Virus record (IMG/VR): IMGVR_UViG_3300028895_000214
Location: 1 to 37,830 of that record
Strand: one strand, 5' to 3'
DNA length: 37,830 bases
Source: a virus
In this document: positions 30,385 to 37,793 of the stretch, piece by piece
Position numbering within the stretch: the first letter of the stretch is position 1
Layout: every line of letters starts with the position of its first letter
The notes under the pieces: model-generated
The model's input: the letters and a program-made list of their open reading frames with translations, nothing else
Databases searched by the model: none
Told to the model about the DNA's origin: nothing
Program-made: the position numbers and the translations under genes

Positions 30385-33063
30385 ATGAATGATTATCCCC
30401 AGATGTTATCAGATCCCGAGATCTCCGGGGAGGACAAGCGACGGGAACTGGCAAAGCGCCGGATTATCCATTGTCGCGAATGTCCGCTCCGGGGTCGTCC
30501 CGTCGTCCCGGGATCCGGCAAGCTCGGGACGGGTCTCCTCCTGGTCGGGGAGGCCCCGGGGCGCCACGAGGCTAAGATCTCCGGGCTCCCGTTCACGGGC
30601 GACGCCGGGGTCGAGCTCAACAGCTATCTAACACGGGCCGGGCTCAGTCGCGACGCGTTCTTTGTTACAAATACGGTCAAATGCTGGCCGCCGTCGAACC
30701 GGGATCCGACGCCGGAGGAGAAATTCCGATGCTCTGGCTGGCTGGAGGAGGAAATCACCCTGGCGCGTCCCGATATCATCGGGGCCCTGGGAGCGGCCGC
30801 GACGAGACATTTTTTATTTCTCGAGCTGGACTTTGATCCCACAATGGAAATGACTCACGGGCTCCATTATCAGATCGATCTCCTCCTGGGCCAGAGAGAC
30901 GTCAAGTCCGCGACCGTCGTCCCGTGTTACCACCCGGCGCTCGGACTCCACGACACGCGGAGAATGTCGATTATTTTCCAGGATTACGAGTCCCTCGCCA
31001 GGGCGGTCAGAGGAGACGGGGAGGACGATCCGAAAAAAGTCTGGAGCCGGAGCGGGGAGTTCATAGATCCGGAGGATATCACGCTCTGGGAGTTAACAGA
31101 TCCGGACGAGATCGAAACCGCGTTCCGGGTCGCGGTCGAGCGGGATCTGACATATATCGCCCTTGATACAGAGTCCCTCGCCGACGGTTCTCCCTTTTGT
31201 GTCTCCGGGGCCCTGGAGGGGACGGCGGCTTTTATGATCGCGGCTGATAACGCCCGGGGTCTCGAGTCCCTGGCGGGGTTTGTCGCGACTCCCGGGGTTT
31301 TAACTATCCTCCACAATTCCCTCTGGGATCTCCCGATCCTGGCCGCGATGGGGATCCGGCCCGCCGCGTTCGTCGACACAATGATTATGAGTTATCTCCT
31401 GGGGGATCTCCCGCAAGGTCTCAAACCGCTGAGTTATCGACTCCTCGGGGCGAGAATGACCAAATACCAGGACATGATCGACGAGGCGAGCCGGGATCTC
31501 GCTCTCAATTATCTCCTCCGGGCCCAGGGAGGGAGTTATCCGGATCCAGACGAGGAGATCGGGTTCAAACCGGACGGGGAGATCCATATCAAGCGCCCTC
31601 AGAATATCGCTAAGAAAATAAAACGGGCGTTAAATGATTACGCCAAGGATCCCGGGGTCGATCTCCGGGCCCGCTGGTCGAAAATGGACGGAACCGACGT
31701 CGTCGAGTCCCGGCTCGGCCCGATGCCGGAGGCGGATCTCAGTTTTATCTCCAGGGACGAGGCGGTCGATTATGCTTGCGAGGACGCGCTCAACACTTTT
31801 AGGATTTATCCGCTACTCCGGGCCCAGATCGCCGCCGCGGAGCTCCTGGAAATTTTATGGATCGACTGCGCCCTGGTTCCCATGGTTAACGACATGCAGA
31901 CACGCGGGATGCTAGTCGACCAGATCCCGCTCCTGGAGATCGGCGAACTATGCGACGACCGGATGGACGAGTTAAACGCGGAGATCGACAAGCTCGCCGG
32001 GCGCCGGGTTAATCCAGCGAGTCCTCCCCAGGTCAAGGCGTTCTTAAAGTCCCAGGGCGTCAGGGTCAAAAACACGGCCCAGGAGACGCTCAAGGTATTA
32101 TCACACCCGGCGGCGCGAAAAGTCGTCTCCTGGCGCGAATATCAAAAGTTAAAGGGGACATATGTCGACAACCTGGTCGAACGCTCCTCCCACGGGGACG
32201 GACGCGTCAGAGGGCGGTTTAAATTGACCAGGACGGCGACGGGTCGAATCGCGATGGAGGATCCTAATTTAATGAACATCCCGACCAGGACGGAGGAGGG
32301 TCGCCGGATCCGGGGGGCGTTCCGGGCCGCGCCAGGGTTTAAACTCATGTCATGTGATTACGCTCAGATCGAGATGCGGGTCGCCGCGCATTGTTCGGGC
32401 GACAAGTTGATGCTCGATATTTTCCGAAACGACAAGGATTTTCACTCAATAACCGCGTCCCAGGCGTTCGGGATCCCGATCGACCAGGTCGACGAGCTCC
32501 AGCACCGTTATCCGGCAAAACGGGTCTCGTTCGGGGTTCTTTATGCTATCACGGGGCAAGGGTTATTGACTCAGCTCGAGGCGGCCGGGGCCCAGGGATG
32601 GACGCTCCAGAAATGCGAGGATTTTATAAAAGAATGGTTCCGGGTTTACTCCGGGGTCGCCTCCTGGATGGAGTCCGTCAGATCCCACGCTAAGCGGTTC
32701 GGGTTCGTCAAGGATATGTTCGGCCGCCGTCGGTTAACTCCAGGAGTCAAGTCAGCACATAAACGGATCCGGGAGGAGGCGCTCCGGGAGGCTTGCAACG
32801 CGCCCGTTCAGTCAGGAGCGCAAGGAATTATCAAGGTCGCCATGGGCCAATTGATCCCGGTTTATCGTCAATTCAACGCCTGGCCGCTCCTCCAGATCCA
32901 CGACGATATTATTTTCGAGATCCCGGAGGAGACACTCGACCGGGCAGTCCCGGCGATCGTTAAAACGATGGAGAACGCGGTCAAGCTGAGCCTCCCGACT
33001 CCGGTTGATCCGAAAGTCGGCGACCGCTGGAATAGTTTGAAGGAATATAAACCAGGAAACTAA
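30385..33063 (+). CDS. Fusion of 4Fe-4S uracil-DNA glycosylase with family A DNA polymerase
   Basis: An 892-residue replicative enzyme. Residues 25-205 are a family 4-type UDG: Cys30, Cys33, Cys100 and Cys116 for the cluster, GEAPGRHEAKISGLPFTG (55-72), 'FVTNTVKCWPPSNRDPTP' and HPA at 183-185. Residues about 245-480 are the 3'-5' exonuclease with ALDTES (Asp261, Glu263), HNSLWD (310-315) and DYACED (462-467). The polymerase has motif A SCDYAQIEMR (Asp658), motif B AKRVSFGVLYAITGQG (Lys712, Tyr720; Ala in place of the usual Gly) and motif C QIHDDIIFE (839-841). Both enzyme halves look intact. GGAGG at 30369-30373. Confidence 0.9.
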   Translation: MNDYPQMLSDPEISGEDKRRELAKRRIIHCRECPLRGRPVVPGSGKLGTGLLLVGEAPGRHEAKISGLPFTGDAGVELNSYLTRAGLSRDAFFVTNTVKCWPPSNRDPTPEEKFRCSGWLEEEITLARPDIIGALGAAATRHFLFLELDFDPTMEMTHGLHYQIDLLLGQRDVKSATVVPCYHPALGLHDTRRMSIIFQDYESLARAVRGDGEDDPKKVWSRSGEFIDPEDITLWELTDPDEIETAFRVAVERDLTYIALDTESLADGSPFCVSGALEGTAAFMIAADNARGLESLAGFVATPGVLTILHNSLWDLPILAAMGIRPAAFVDTMIMSYLLGDLPQGLKPLSYRLLGARMTKYQDMIDEASRDLALNYLLRAQGGSYPDPDEEIGFKPDGEIHIKRPQNIAKKIKRALNDYAKDPGVDLRARWSKMDGTDVVESRLGPMPEADLSFISRDEAVDYACEDALNTFRIYPLLRAQIAAAELLEILWIDCALVPMVNDMQTRGMLVDQIPLLEIGELCDDRMDELNAEIDKLAGRRVNPASPPQVKAFLKSQGVRVKNTAQETLKVLSHPAARKVVSWREYQKLKGTYVDNLVERSSHGDGRVRGRFKLTRTATGRIAMEDPNLMNIPTRTEEGRRIRGAFRAAPGFKLMSCDYAQIEMRVAAHCSGDKLMLDIFRNDKDFHSITASQAFGIPIDQVDELQHRYPAKRVSFGVLYAITGQGLLTQLEAAGAQGWTLQKCEDFIKEWFRVYSGVASWMESVRSHAKRFGFVKDMFGRRRLTPGVKSAHKRIREEALREACNAPVQSGAQGIIKVAMGQLIPVYRQFNAWPLLQIHDDIIFEIPEETLDRAVPAIVKTMENAVKLSLPTPVDPKVGDRWNSLKEYKPGN

Positions 33064-33104
33064 TATCAATCTTTTTATTAATCTTTTAACCAGGAGGTTA
33101 CACG

Positions 33105-33419
33105 ATGGACAAATTAGGTATTATCAAACAAATTATTAAAGTTTATCGCGCGATGGACGGGGGCAAAACTCAAGGCGGAATAATAACCGCTGTCCTGGTC
33201 GTCGTCGCCCTGGCCGTCGCCGCAAAGTTCGGGATTATCCTCGAACCGTCGACTCTGGTTCTGATATTCGCTCCGATAGGCGGCTGGATCGCTAACGGGT
33301 TCCGGGACGCGATGAAAAAGAGCGCCGCGGCCATGAAGTCCGACGCGGTCGAGACGGTCAAAAACGCGCTCAAGTCTGGCGAGATCAACCTGGACGATAT
33401 AACGGGAGGGTCGGAATAA
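33105..33419 (+). CDS. Two-helix membrane protein, holin candidate
   Basis: A 104-residue protein. A basic N-terminus (KQIIKVYRAMDGGKT) is followed by two membrane segments at about 25-45 (GGIITAVLVVVALAVAAKFG) and 50-66 (TLVLIFAPIGGWIANGF), then a charged C-terminal tail. This is the form of a class II holin, or of a small tail-linked membrane protein. It is 12 kb from the endolysin, which weakens the holin call. AGGAGGT is at 33092-33098. The stop is directly followed by the next ATG. Confidence 0.6.
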   Translation: MDKLGIIKQIIKVYRAMDGGKTQGGIITAVLVVVALAVAAKFGIILEPSTLVLIFAPIGGWIANGFRDAMKKSAAAMKSDAVETVKNALKSGEINLDDITGGSE

Positions 33420-33857
33420 ATGACATTAAATCCTTATTACTACGACGCGGACGGGAACGCCGTCCGGGATCTGGACGAGAAAACAATCAAGGATCTCGAG
33501 TTCGGGCTCCAGCTCCGCGCCCAGGCAAAAGAAGTTGAGGACGAAGCGAAGGAACTCAAGGAAACCGCCGCCGAGATCCTCCGGCCCTTGATGGTCAATA
33601 ATGACATTACGATAATCTCAGTCGACGGACTCGGGGTTCTCACGCGATATGACCACAAGTCGACGTCGTTCTCTAAAATCAAAGCATTTCAGAAAATGGC
33701 CGAGCTCGAGATCGACGCGGACATTATCCAGGAGATCCGGGACGCGGCGGAGTCGACGTCGATTACCCAGGACGTTATCAAGTGGGAGGCGAGGTCGGAG
33801 CCGAAACGGGATCCGAAGTCGAAACCGGGATCCGGATCCGGATCGGGGTCGAAATGA
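33420..33857 (+). CDS. Unknown protein with coiled coil and Gly-Ser tail
   Basis: A 145-residue protein starting directly after the preceding stop (TAAATG). The N-terminal half is a charged helix (LQLRAQAKEVEDEAKELKE), followed by a small beta part (ITIISVDGLGVLTRYDH) and a helical 'KAFQKMAELEIDADIIQEI'. The C-terminus is a Lys/Pro then Gly-Ser repeat (PGSGSGSGSK), encoded by tandem GGATCC-type codons at about 33826-33846. The form resembles small phage proteins encoded near recombinase genes, but I do not name it. The stop overlaps the next ATG. Confidence 0.65.
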   Translation: MTLNPYYYDADGNAVRDLDEKTIKDLEFGLQLRAQAKEVEDEAKELKETAAEILRPLMVNNDITIISVDGLGVLTRYDHKSTSFSKIKAFQKMAELEIDADIIQEIRDAAESTSITQDVIKWEARSEPKRDPKSKPGSGSGSGSK

Positions 33858-34111
33858 CACGCGACCAGATCGACATTAAACTGGCCGAGATCCGCCGGAA
33901 ATTAAACTCCGACTACCTGGGCCCCAGGGAGCGGAGAAATCTCCAGAGGCGGCTTGTTACGCTGTCCAGGGCCCGTAATAATCCAACGCCCAGGGATCGC
34001 GTTATGTTTGGAGCTCCTGGCCTGGTTCCGGTTCACAAGCGCCGGGAGCTGGAGCTCCGGACGATTTTTAACGATATTCAGAAATTAATCGAGGAGGACA
34101 CGTTTAAATGA
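33854..34111 (+). CDS. Small basic helical protein, unknown
   Basis: An 85-residue protein. The frame is open upstream to a GTG at 33782, but the ATG at 33854 is chosen because it overlaps the preceding stop (ATGA) and the upstream part would repeat the Gly-Ser region in another frame. It is rich in Arg (LGPRERRNLQRRLVTLSRAR) and probably binds nucleic acid. The stop overlaps the next start (ATGA). Confidence 0.62.
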   Translation: MTRDQIDIKLAEIRRKLNSDYLGPRERRNLQRRLVTLSRARNNPTPRDRVMFGAPGLVPVHKRRELELRTIFNDIQKLIEEDTFK

Positions 34112-34563
34112 CAGAACTGGCAGAAATATTCAAAGCTATGAGGGAGAAATCCCGCGAGATCCGCTGGAGGCGGGCGGAAAAAAATCTCGAATATCTCCAG
34201 GACGCGGTCGACCGCTCCCGGATTGAACCGTTCGAGATCCCCGGGGACGGGTCTATCGTTTTATTCCGGACTCCCGGGAGGATCAAGGCGACTTTCTGGC
34301 CGACTAAGAATAAATGGTCAGACGACACTAACGGGAGGATTTACCGGGGAGGCGCCCGGAATTTCGTCCGCTGGTACAGGAAAATAAACGGGGTTACGAA
34401 TGTCCATGGGATCGAGGTCGATCCGATCCGGGCCCCGGCCAGGGCCCCGGCGACGGTTACAGATATCCAGGACGGCGTCGCTACTAAAAATAAAAAAGCG
34501 GCGACCGCGGCGGCTAAGAAGAAAAAGAAACTCGTTATCGAAACCGAGGAGGAGGTCGACTAA
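34108..34563 (+). CDS. Basic protein, unknown
   Basis: A 151-residue protein. A helical Arg-rich N-terminus (IRWRRAEKNLEYLQDAVDR) is followed by a beta-rich core ('GDGSIVLFRTPGRIKATFWP', 'GGARNFVRWYRKINGVTNVH') and a Lys/Ala-rich tail (KNKKAATAAAKKKKKL) that ends acidic. The tail looks disordered and may bind DNA or RNA. It is coupled on both sides by ATGA and TAATG overlaps. Confidence 0.62.
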   Translation: MTELAEIFKAMREKSREIRWRRAEKNLEYLQDAVDRSRIEPFEIPGDGSIVLFRTPGRIKATFWPTKNKWSDDTNGRIYRGGARNFVRWYRKINGVTNVHGIEVDPIRAPARAPATVTDIQDGVATKNKKAATAAAKKKKKLVIETEEEVD

Positions 34564-34835
34564 TGAACTGGTCAGGCGACGACGTCGATTTTTACGAATA
34601 CGACGAGCACGAGGGCGAGGAGCTCGAGTTCGGGTTCTCCAGGATCGTTCACGAGACCGACAAGGCGGTTCTGGTTATCCTGGAGGACACGGACGAGGAG
34701 GTCTGGTTCCCGTTATCAGTTTGCGACTTTGAGTTAAATAACAAATGCGGAATTGCTCCAGATCTCAAAATGGACACGAGCGGGACGATCCGGGTTCCGC
34801 GCTGGCTGGCCAGGAAAAAAGAATTGAGCGACTGA
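34563..34835 (+). CDS. Small acidic protein, unknown
   Basis: A 90-residue protein starting within the preceding stop (TAATG). The N-terminus is very acidic (WSGDDVDFYEYDEHEGEE), then a beta-type core 'FSRIVHETDKAVLVILED', 'EVWFPLSVCDFEL' and a basic end (RVPRWLARKKELSD). The pattern resembles small phage proteins of unknown role in which a strand pair ends with W-L. No function assigned. About 100 bases of non-coding sequence follow. Confidence 0.62.
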   Translation: MNWSGDDVDFYEYDEHEGEELEFGFSRIVHETDKAVLVILEDTDEEVWFPLSVCDFELNNKCGIAPDLKMDTSGTIRVPRWLARKKELSD

Positions 34836-34939
34836 TCCGGTTCCTGGCAATTATCAACACTTTTTACCGGATATTCTCCGGGATCCCGGAGCTGTTTTTC
34901 CGAATATCCGGCAATTTTACCGAACGGAGGTTTAAAACG

Positions 34940-35230
34940 ATGCCAGAAAAACGGCGGCAAGTATCAAAATTTAGTATTCAGTTATCGCCTGGAGTCCCTG
35001 GGGCGGTTCAGCTCCCACGAGGCGCCCAGGTTCTCAGCGCCCAGGCAGCCGGGGTCAATTATTCGATATGGGCCCTGGTAGATCCTGGAGAAACCGCGAC
35101 ACAGGAGCGGGAGTTCCTGGTCGTAAAACAGGACGAGGAGATTTTCATCGATTACAAACATCTGAGTTTAAAGTTTGTTAACGCCCTCCAGATCGGGGCG
35201 GTTATGCTTCATTTTTTTGAGCTGGTCTGA
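34940..35230 (+). CDS. DUF7352-like small phage protein
   Basis: A 96-residue protein. The ATG at 34940 has GGAGG 9-10 bases upstream; the longer frame from 34745 overlaps the preceding gene and is not supported. The sequence follows a small phage family: 'KFSIQLSPGVPGAVQLPRGA', 'VLSAQAAGVNYSIWALVDPG' and a terminal 'FVNALQIGAVMLHFFEL', i.e. leading strand, LP-x-GA, WALVDP, and a final H-x-FE. The function of the family is unknown. Confidence 0.75.
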   Translation: MPEKRRQVSKFSIQLSPGVPGAVQLPRGAQVLSAQAAGVNYSIWALVDPGETATQEREFLVVKQDEEIFIDYKHLSLKFVNALQIGAVMLHFFELV

Positions 35231-35260
35231 GGATCTGGTCTGAGGATCTGATCCGAGGAT
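35222..35260 (+). repeat. Three tandem 13-base repeats over a stop codon
   Basis: CTGGTCTGAGGAT at 35222-35234 and 35235-35247, and a diverged CTGATCCGAGGAT at 35248-35260. The first copy contains the last codons and the TGA of the preceding gene, so the repeats are duplications of a coding end into the gap. Confidence 0.85.
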
Positions 35261-35277
35261 CCGACCAGGGAGGCGCG

Positions 35278-35958
35278 ATGTTTATTTCTGAATTATTTAT
35301 TTTTGAGTTACTCGATCGGAGTTACCAGGCGATTATCCAGGAGGCGATCGACTCCGCGCTCAACGCCACGGCCCGGGAATGTATAGAGCGCATATTTTTA
35401 GATTTTATCCGGCGCCAGCTCCGGGAGCTCCGATCTAAAGTTAAACTTTTTTATGATCCAGAGGAGGTCGAAACAATGGCAGTAATTAACAACAAGGAAA
35501 ACAGGACAATTAAGATCTATCATATTGACGATCCGGATTTTAAATTCCCGCCCAAGGATCGCCAGATCCGGGACGGGTCGGGCGCCTGGGCTTATCCGAT
35601 TCAATATCGGGAAATGGAGCTCCCGGGTAATATCATTACAAACAAAGCGACCAGGACGGATAAAAAATTCGCCTCCAGGTTCGAGTCCGACGGGCTCTGG
35701 AGATCCGAGCTCAGCTGGGCCGACTTTTCCTGGTTCGCCGCCAGCTCCAGGGCCTCGCATATTTACATCAAGCGCAAGCTGACAATGGACGAAGCGGCGG
35801 AGCTCGACCGTCTCGTAATGCGGGCGAAACCGTCCCAGATAATAGACGCGCTCCGGGAACGGTTCCACAATGGCCAGGGAGTCGATCTCATCGCCGACGG
35901 CCTGGATCCTTATAACGAGATCCGGACTCTGACGCTGAGGTTTCACAATGCCGACTAA
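35278..35958 (+). CDS. Unknown protein with a possible internal start
   Basis: A 226-residue protein. Residues 1-66 are hydrophobic and helical (FISELFIFELLDRSYQAII), followed by a more ordinary soluble part. GGGAGG precedes the ATG at 35278. A second GGAGG (35463-35467) lies 8 bases before an in-frame ATG at 35476, so a 160-residue product could also be made. The soluble part has 'KIYHIDDPDFKFPPKDRQI' and 'ELSWADFSWFAASSRASHIY'. I recognise no family. The end overlaps the HNH gene by 11 bases. Confidence 0.65.
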   Translation: MFISELFIFELLDRSYQAIIQEAIDSALNATARECIERIFLDFIRRQLRELRSKVKLFYDPEEVETMAVINNKENRTIKIYHIDDPDFKFPPKDRQIRDGSGAWAYPIQYREMELPGNIITNKATRTDKKFASRFESDGLWRSELSWADFSWFAASSRASHIYIKRKLTMDEAAELDRLVMRAKPSQIIDALRERFHNGQGVDLIADGLDPYNEIRTLTLRFHNAD

Positions 35959-36334
35959 GCCGAAAAAGTTCTGCGCCCGGCCCGGATGCTCGCGAATAGC
36001 TCCGGCCGGGTCGAGTTACTGCGATCAATGCAAGCGCCCGAACGGTCGGCGCCCGTCCGCGGCCCGGCGGGGTTACGGGGTCGGCCACAGGAAACGCCGC
36101 GCGGCCTGGTTAGCGACGCACCCGTTATGCGCCGAATGTCTCCGCCACGGGATAACGTCTCCGGCGACGGTTCTGGATCACATTATCCCATTACGCCAGG
36201 GAGGGGCCGACGCTCCCGACAATTATCAATCATTATGCCAGATATGCCACAACAGGAAAGCTGGCCAGGAGCGCTGGGCTTATGCAAATACAAACACTAA
36301 CGAAAAAAGAAAACTACCAGAGGAGGATCGTTAA
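35948..36334 (+). CDS. HNH endonuclease
   Basis: A 128-residue nuclease. Zinc-type CAEC (61-64) and CQIC (97-100) flank the catalytic core: VLDHIIPLRQGGADAPDNYQ (Asp77, His78, Asn92) and ICHNRKAGQ (His101, Asn102, Lys104). An extra Cys set (Cys9, Cys14, Cys25, Cys28) precedes it. HNH nucleases of this size next to terminases help to cut at packaging. If the genome is circular or permuted, this gene lies about 2.5 kb upstream of terS, which fits that role. Confidence 0.9.
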   Translation: MPTKPKKFCARPGCSRIAPAGSSYCDQCKRPNGRRPSAARRGYGVGHRKRRAAWLATHPLCAECLRHGITSPATVLDHIIPLRQGGADAPDNYQSLCQICHNRKAGQERWAYANTNTNEKRKLPEEDR

Positions 36335-36337
36335 ATA

Positions 36338-36700
36338 ATGAGAATATACGACGTTAAATCACCCGAACAGCTCGCGGATCTCCTGGAGGAAAACTTTGCA
36401 GTTGCAAAAGAGATCTCGCTCGCTGTTAACGAAATAATGAGTAAAAACGGCGCCGCCCAGGGCCGGGACTCGTTCTCCCCGGACGAGTTCCTTATCCCGC
36501 AAGTTATCGCGTTCCACGCCACAGTCGACGCGTTCTTTTTTGGGCGCCACGAGCCGGACAAATACGTTATGGGCCTGGAGCTGTTTAATTATCTTTATAC
36601 TATCCTTTGTCACCTGTTTTCAGAGAAAGACATTACAGGCGCCGCGGATAAGATCAAAGAAAAACTCAAACAGTCCAGGGAGTCTCTGAACGATAGTTGA
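36338..36700 (+). CDS. Unknown helical protein
   Basis: A 120-residue protein beginning 3 bases after the HNH stop, with GAGGAGG upstream inside that gene. Mostly helical: 'SPEQLADLLEENFAVAKEIS', 'DEFLIPQVIAFHATVDAFFF' and 'VMGLELFNYLYTILCHLF'. The last is hydrophobic but has few features of a membrane helix. It ends with a charged helix. No family recognised. Confidence 0.65.
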   Translation: MRIYDVKSPEQLADLLEENFAVAKEISLAVNEIMSKNGAAQGRDSFSPDEFLIPQVIAFHATVDAFFFGRHEPDKYVMGLELFNYLYTILCHLFSEKDITGAADKIKEKLKQSRESLNDS

Positions 36701-36742
36701 ACGATGATTAAATCCAGAGGAGGATCCGGGGGAGATCCAGAG

Positions 36743-36786
36743 GGAGTTTTAAAGGAAGTTTTAAAGGAAGTTTTAAAGGAAATTTT
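36743..36786 (+). repeat. 12-base tandem repeat in the leader of a small membrane gene
   Basis: GGAAGTTTTAAA at 36754-36765 and 36766-36777, with a partial copy before (GGAGTTTTAAA, 36743-36753) and after (GGAAATTTT, 36778-36786). Each copy has a GGA(A/G) that resembles a weak ribosome binding site. Confidence 0.8.
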
Positions 36787-36811
36787 CGGAGGAGGATCGG
36801 AGGGTCTGACA

Positions 36812-36916
36812 ATGGATTTAAATCTCGAATCATTAATCAGGTTTTTATTTTATTGTATCATTTTATTAATTCTATTATCAGTCGGGAGGTTTGTAATTGA
36901 TATCATCAACGGTTGA
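36812..36916 (+). CDS. Tiny single-span membrane protein
   Basis: A 34-residue protein, mostly one membrane helix (LIRFLFYCIILLILLSVGRF) with a short acidic start. The ATG at 36812 is chosen because GGAGGG at 36799-36804 is 7 bases upstream. The same frame is open from 36704, but that start has no ribosome binding site and would run through the tandem repeats. It could be a small lysis regulator (antiholin or spanin-like), but there is no specific sign. Confidence 0.55.
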   Translation: MDLNLESLIRFLFYCIILLILLSVGRFVIDIING

Positions 36917-36955
36917 CCGACACACCCTGGCCGACGGTTTGTTAAATTGTCAAGT

Positions 36956-37029
36956 TGTTAGACGCGTTACAAAATCGGACTTGTCCAGTAGATCGCCACT
37001 TGTCCAGCTGTTAGACGCGTTACAAAATC
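36956..37029 (+). repeat. Pair of 21-base direct repeats, candidate operators
   Basis: The 21 bases at 36956-36976 (TGTTAGACGCGTTACAAAAT then C) recur exactly at 37009-37029, 53 bases apart, which is about five helical turns. Each contains the palindrome ACGCGT. Between them ACTTGTCCAG occurs twice. The 53-base spacing is not a multiple of three, so the copies are read in different frames, which favours a non-coding role. Confidence 0.8.
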
Positions 37030-37134
37030 AAAATACTGTACATGTAAAGTCTGTTAGAAACGATGACAGGGTCAGTACATATAAAAGAGGGAGGGAGGGT
37101 CAGCGCGTATGGTTGACGGTTTGCAGTTGCTATC

Positions 37135-37173
37135 GTCAACGGTTGACTTTATAACTCCTCTTTCAACTATAAA
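37135..37173 (+). promoter_or_regulatory. Probable promoter with overlapping operator dyad
   Basis: GTCAAC-G-GTTGAC (37135-37147) is a 6-bp dyad whose right half forms a -35 TTGACT (37143-37148). TATAAA (37168-37173) lies 19 bases further. The dyad core TCAACGGTTGA also occurs at 36906-36916, and resembles TCAACCATTGA at 477 and 2836. A repressor or activator bound to the dyad would cover the -35. It would drive the thioredoxin-fold gene at 37290. Confidence 0.45.
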
Positions 37174-37289
37174 CATAAATCTAAACATTGAACACCCGGG
37201 GGCCGGGTCGACTCGTTTCCTCCAGGACAATTCAAAATCACCTGGGGGGCGGGGGGTTAACTTTTCACCTGGGAGGGAGGGACGACATT

Positions 37290-37793
37290 ATGTCACTAGT
37301 AGAAATAACGGGGGAGGCTATCCTGGAGAGACTGGCCGGGATGTCCGACGAGTATGTCCGGCTTGTCAAGGCGACAGGCTCAGCACAGGGAGACGCTCAA
37401 CGCCGGGGGCTGGTCTCCGCCCTGGGCCGGACGGTCGGGACGATCCACGGACTCGTCACGCTGTTAGAAATTAAATACGAAACAAATACTTATTCGATCC
37501 CGAAATTTGACAGAGCTCAGAAAGAAATTATCGACGACGTTATGTTCGTCGACTCGTCCGGCTCGTGCTCTTTTTGTAAAACGGGGGAGGCCCTGGTCGA
37601 CGACCACGGATTAAAAATTGAGATCCGATCGGGGGGCGACCGCGCCCTGGCGGAGGAGATTATCCCCAGGTTAATTGAGCGCGACAAGGAACTGAGTCAG
37701 ATCGCGTTCCCGGTTCTGGTTACAGATGGCGAGATATTCACAGGCTCCGACGCGCTCGCGAAACTAAAACGGATCGCGAGACGGCGGCCCTAG
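37290..37793 (+). CDS. Protein with C-terminal thioredoxin/glutaredoxin-like domain
   Basis: A 167-residue protein. The ATG at 37290 is chosen because GGGAGGGAGG lies about 10 bases upstream; the open frame extends to 37188 without support. Residues 1-80 are helical. Residues about 83-163 resemble a glutaredoxin: strand DDVMFVDSS, the redox pair Cys93-x-x-Cys96 in GSCSFCKTGEALVDDHGLKI, then 'QIAFPVLVTDGEIFTG' with Pro141 at the cis-Pro position, and 'SDALAKLKRI'. It could serve a nucleotide reductase or control protein disulfides. No reductase gene is in the window. It has its own control region. Confidence 0.65.
   Translation: MSLVEITGEAILERLAGMSDEYVRLVKATGSAQGDAQRRGLVSALGRTVGTIHGLVTLLEIKYETNTYSIPKFDRAQKEIIDDVMFVDSSGSCSFCKTGEALVDDHGLKIEIRSGGDRALAEEIIPRLIERDKELSQIAFPVLVTDGEIFTGSDALAKLKRIARRRP

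Larger units (their letters stand above)
36917..37289. other. Repeat-rich control region before the last gene
   Basis: A 373-base gap. It contains a TCAACGGTTGA dyad at 36906-36916 (reaching into the preceding gene), two 21-base direct repeats (36956-36976, 37009-37029), two copies of ACTTGTCCAG (36979-36988, 36998-37007), a TACATGTA palindrome near 37038-37045, another dyad with a promoter-like sequence (37135-37173), and G-rich sequence before the ribosome binding site at about 37270-37280. This looks like a regulatory region, not coding. Confidence 0.6.

Noticed and set aside
29396-33063. Firm claim of a complete 2-aminoadenine (Z) genome system
   Set aside because: No DatZ-type HD phosphohydrolase or MazG-like MazZ was recognised, and the synthetase loop differs from PurA at key positions. 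Kept as a hypothesis only.
34745-34939. Upstream extension of the DUF7352-like gene
   Set aside because: No ribosome site and overlap with the preceding gene; the family pattern starts just after the ATG at 34940.
36704-36811. Longer 70-residue version of the tiny membrane protein
   Set aside because: No ribosome site before 36704, and the added part is translation of tandem 12-base repeats; the ATG at 36812 has a good site.
36897-37154. Frame of 85 codons with a TTG start and GGAGG 7 bases upstream
   Set aside because: It runs across the two 21-base direct repeats, which it reads in different frames (53-base spacing), and the product has no domain-like pattern. The region looks regulatory. 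The good ribosome site leaves some doubt.
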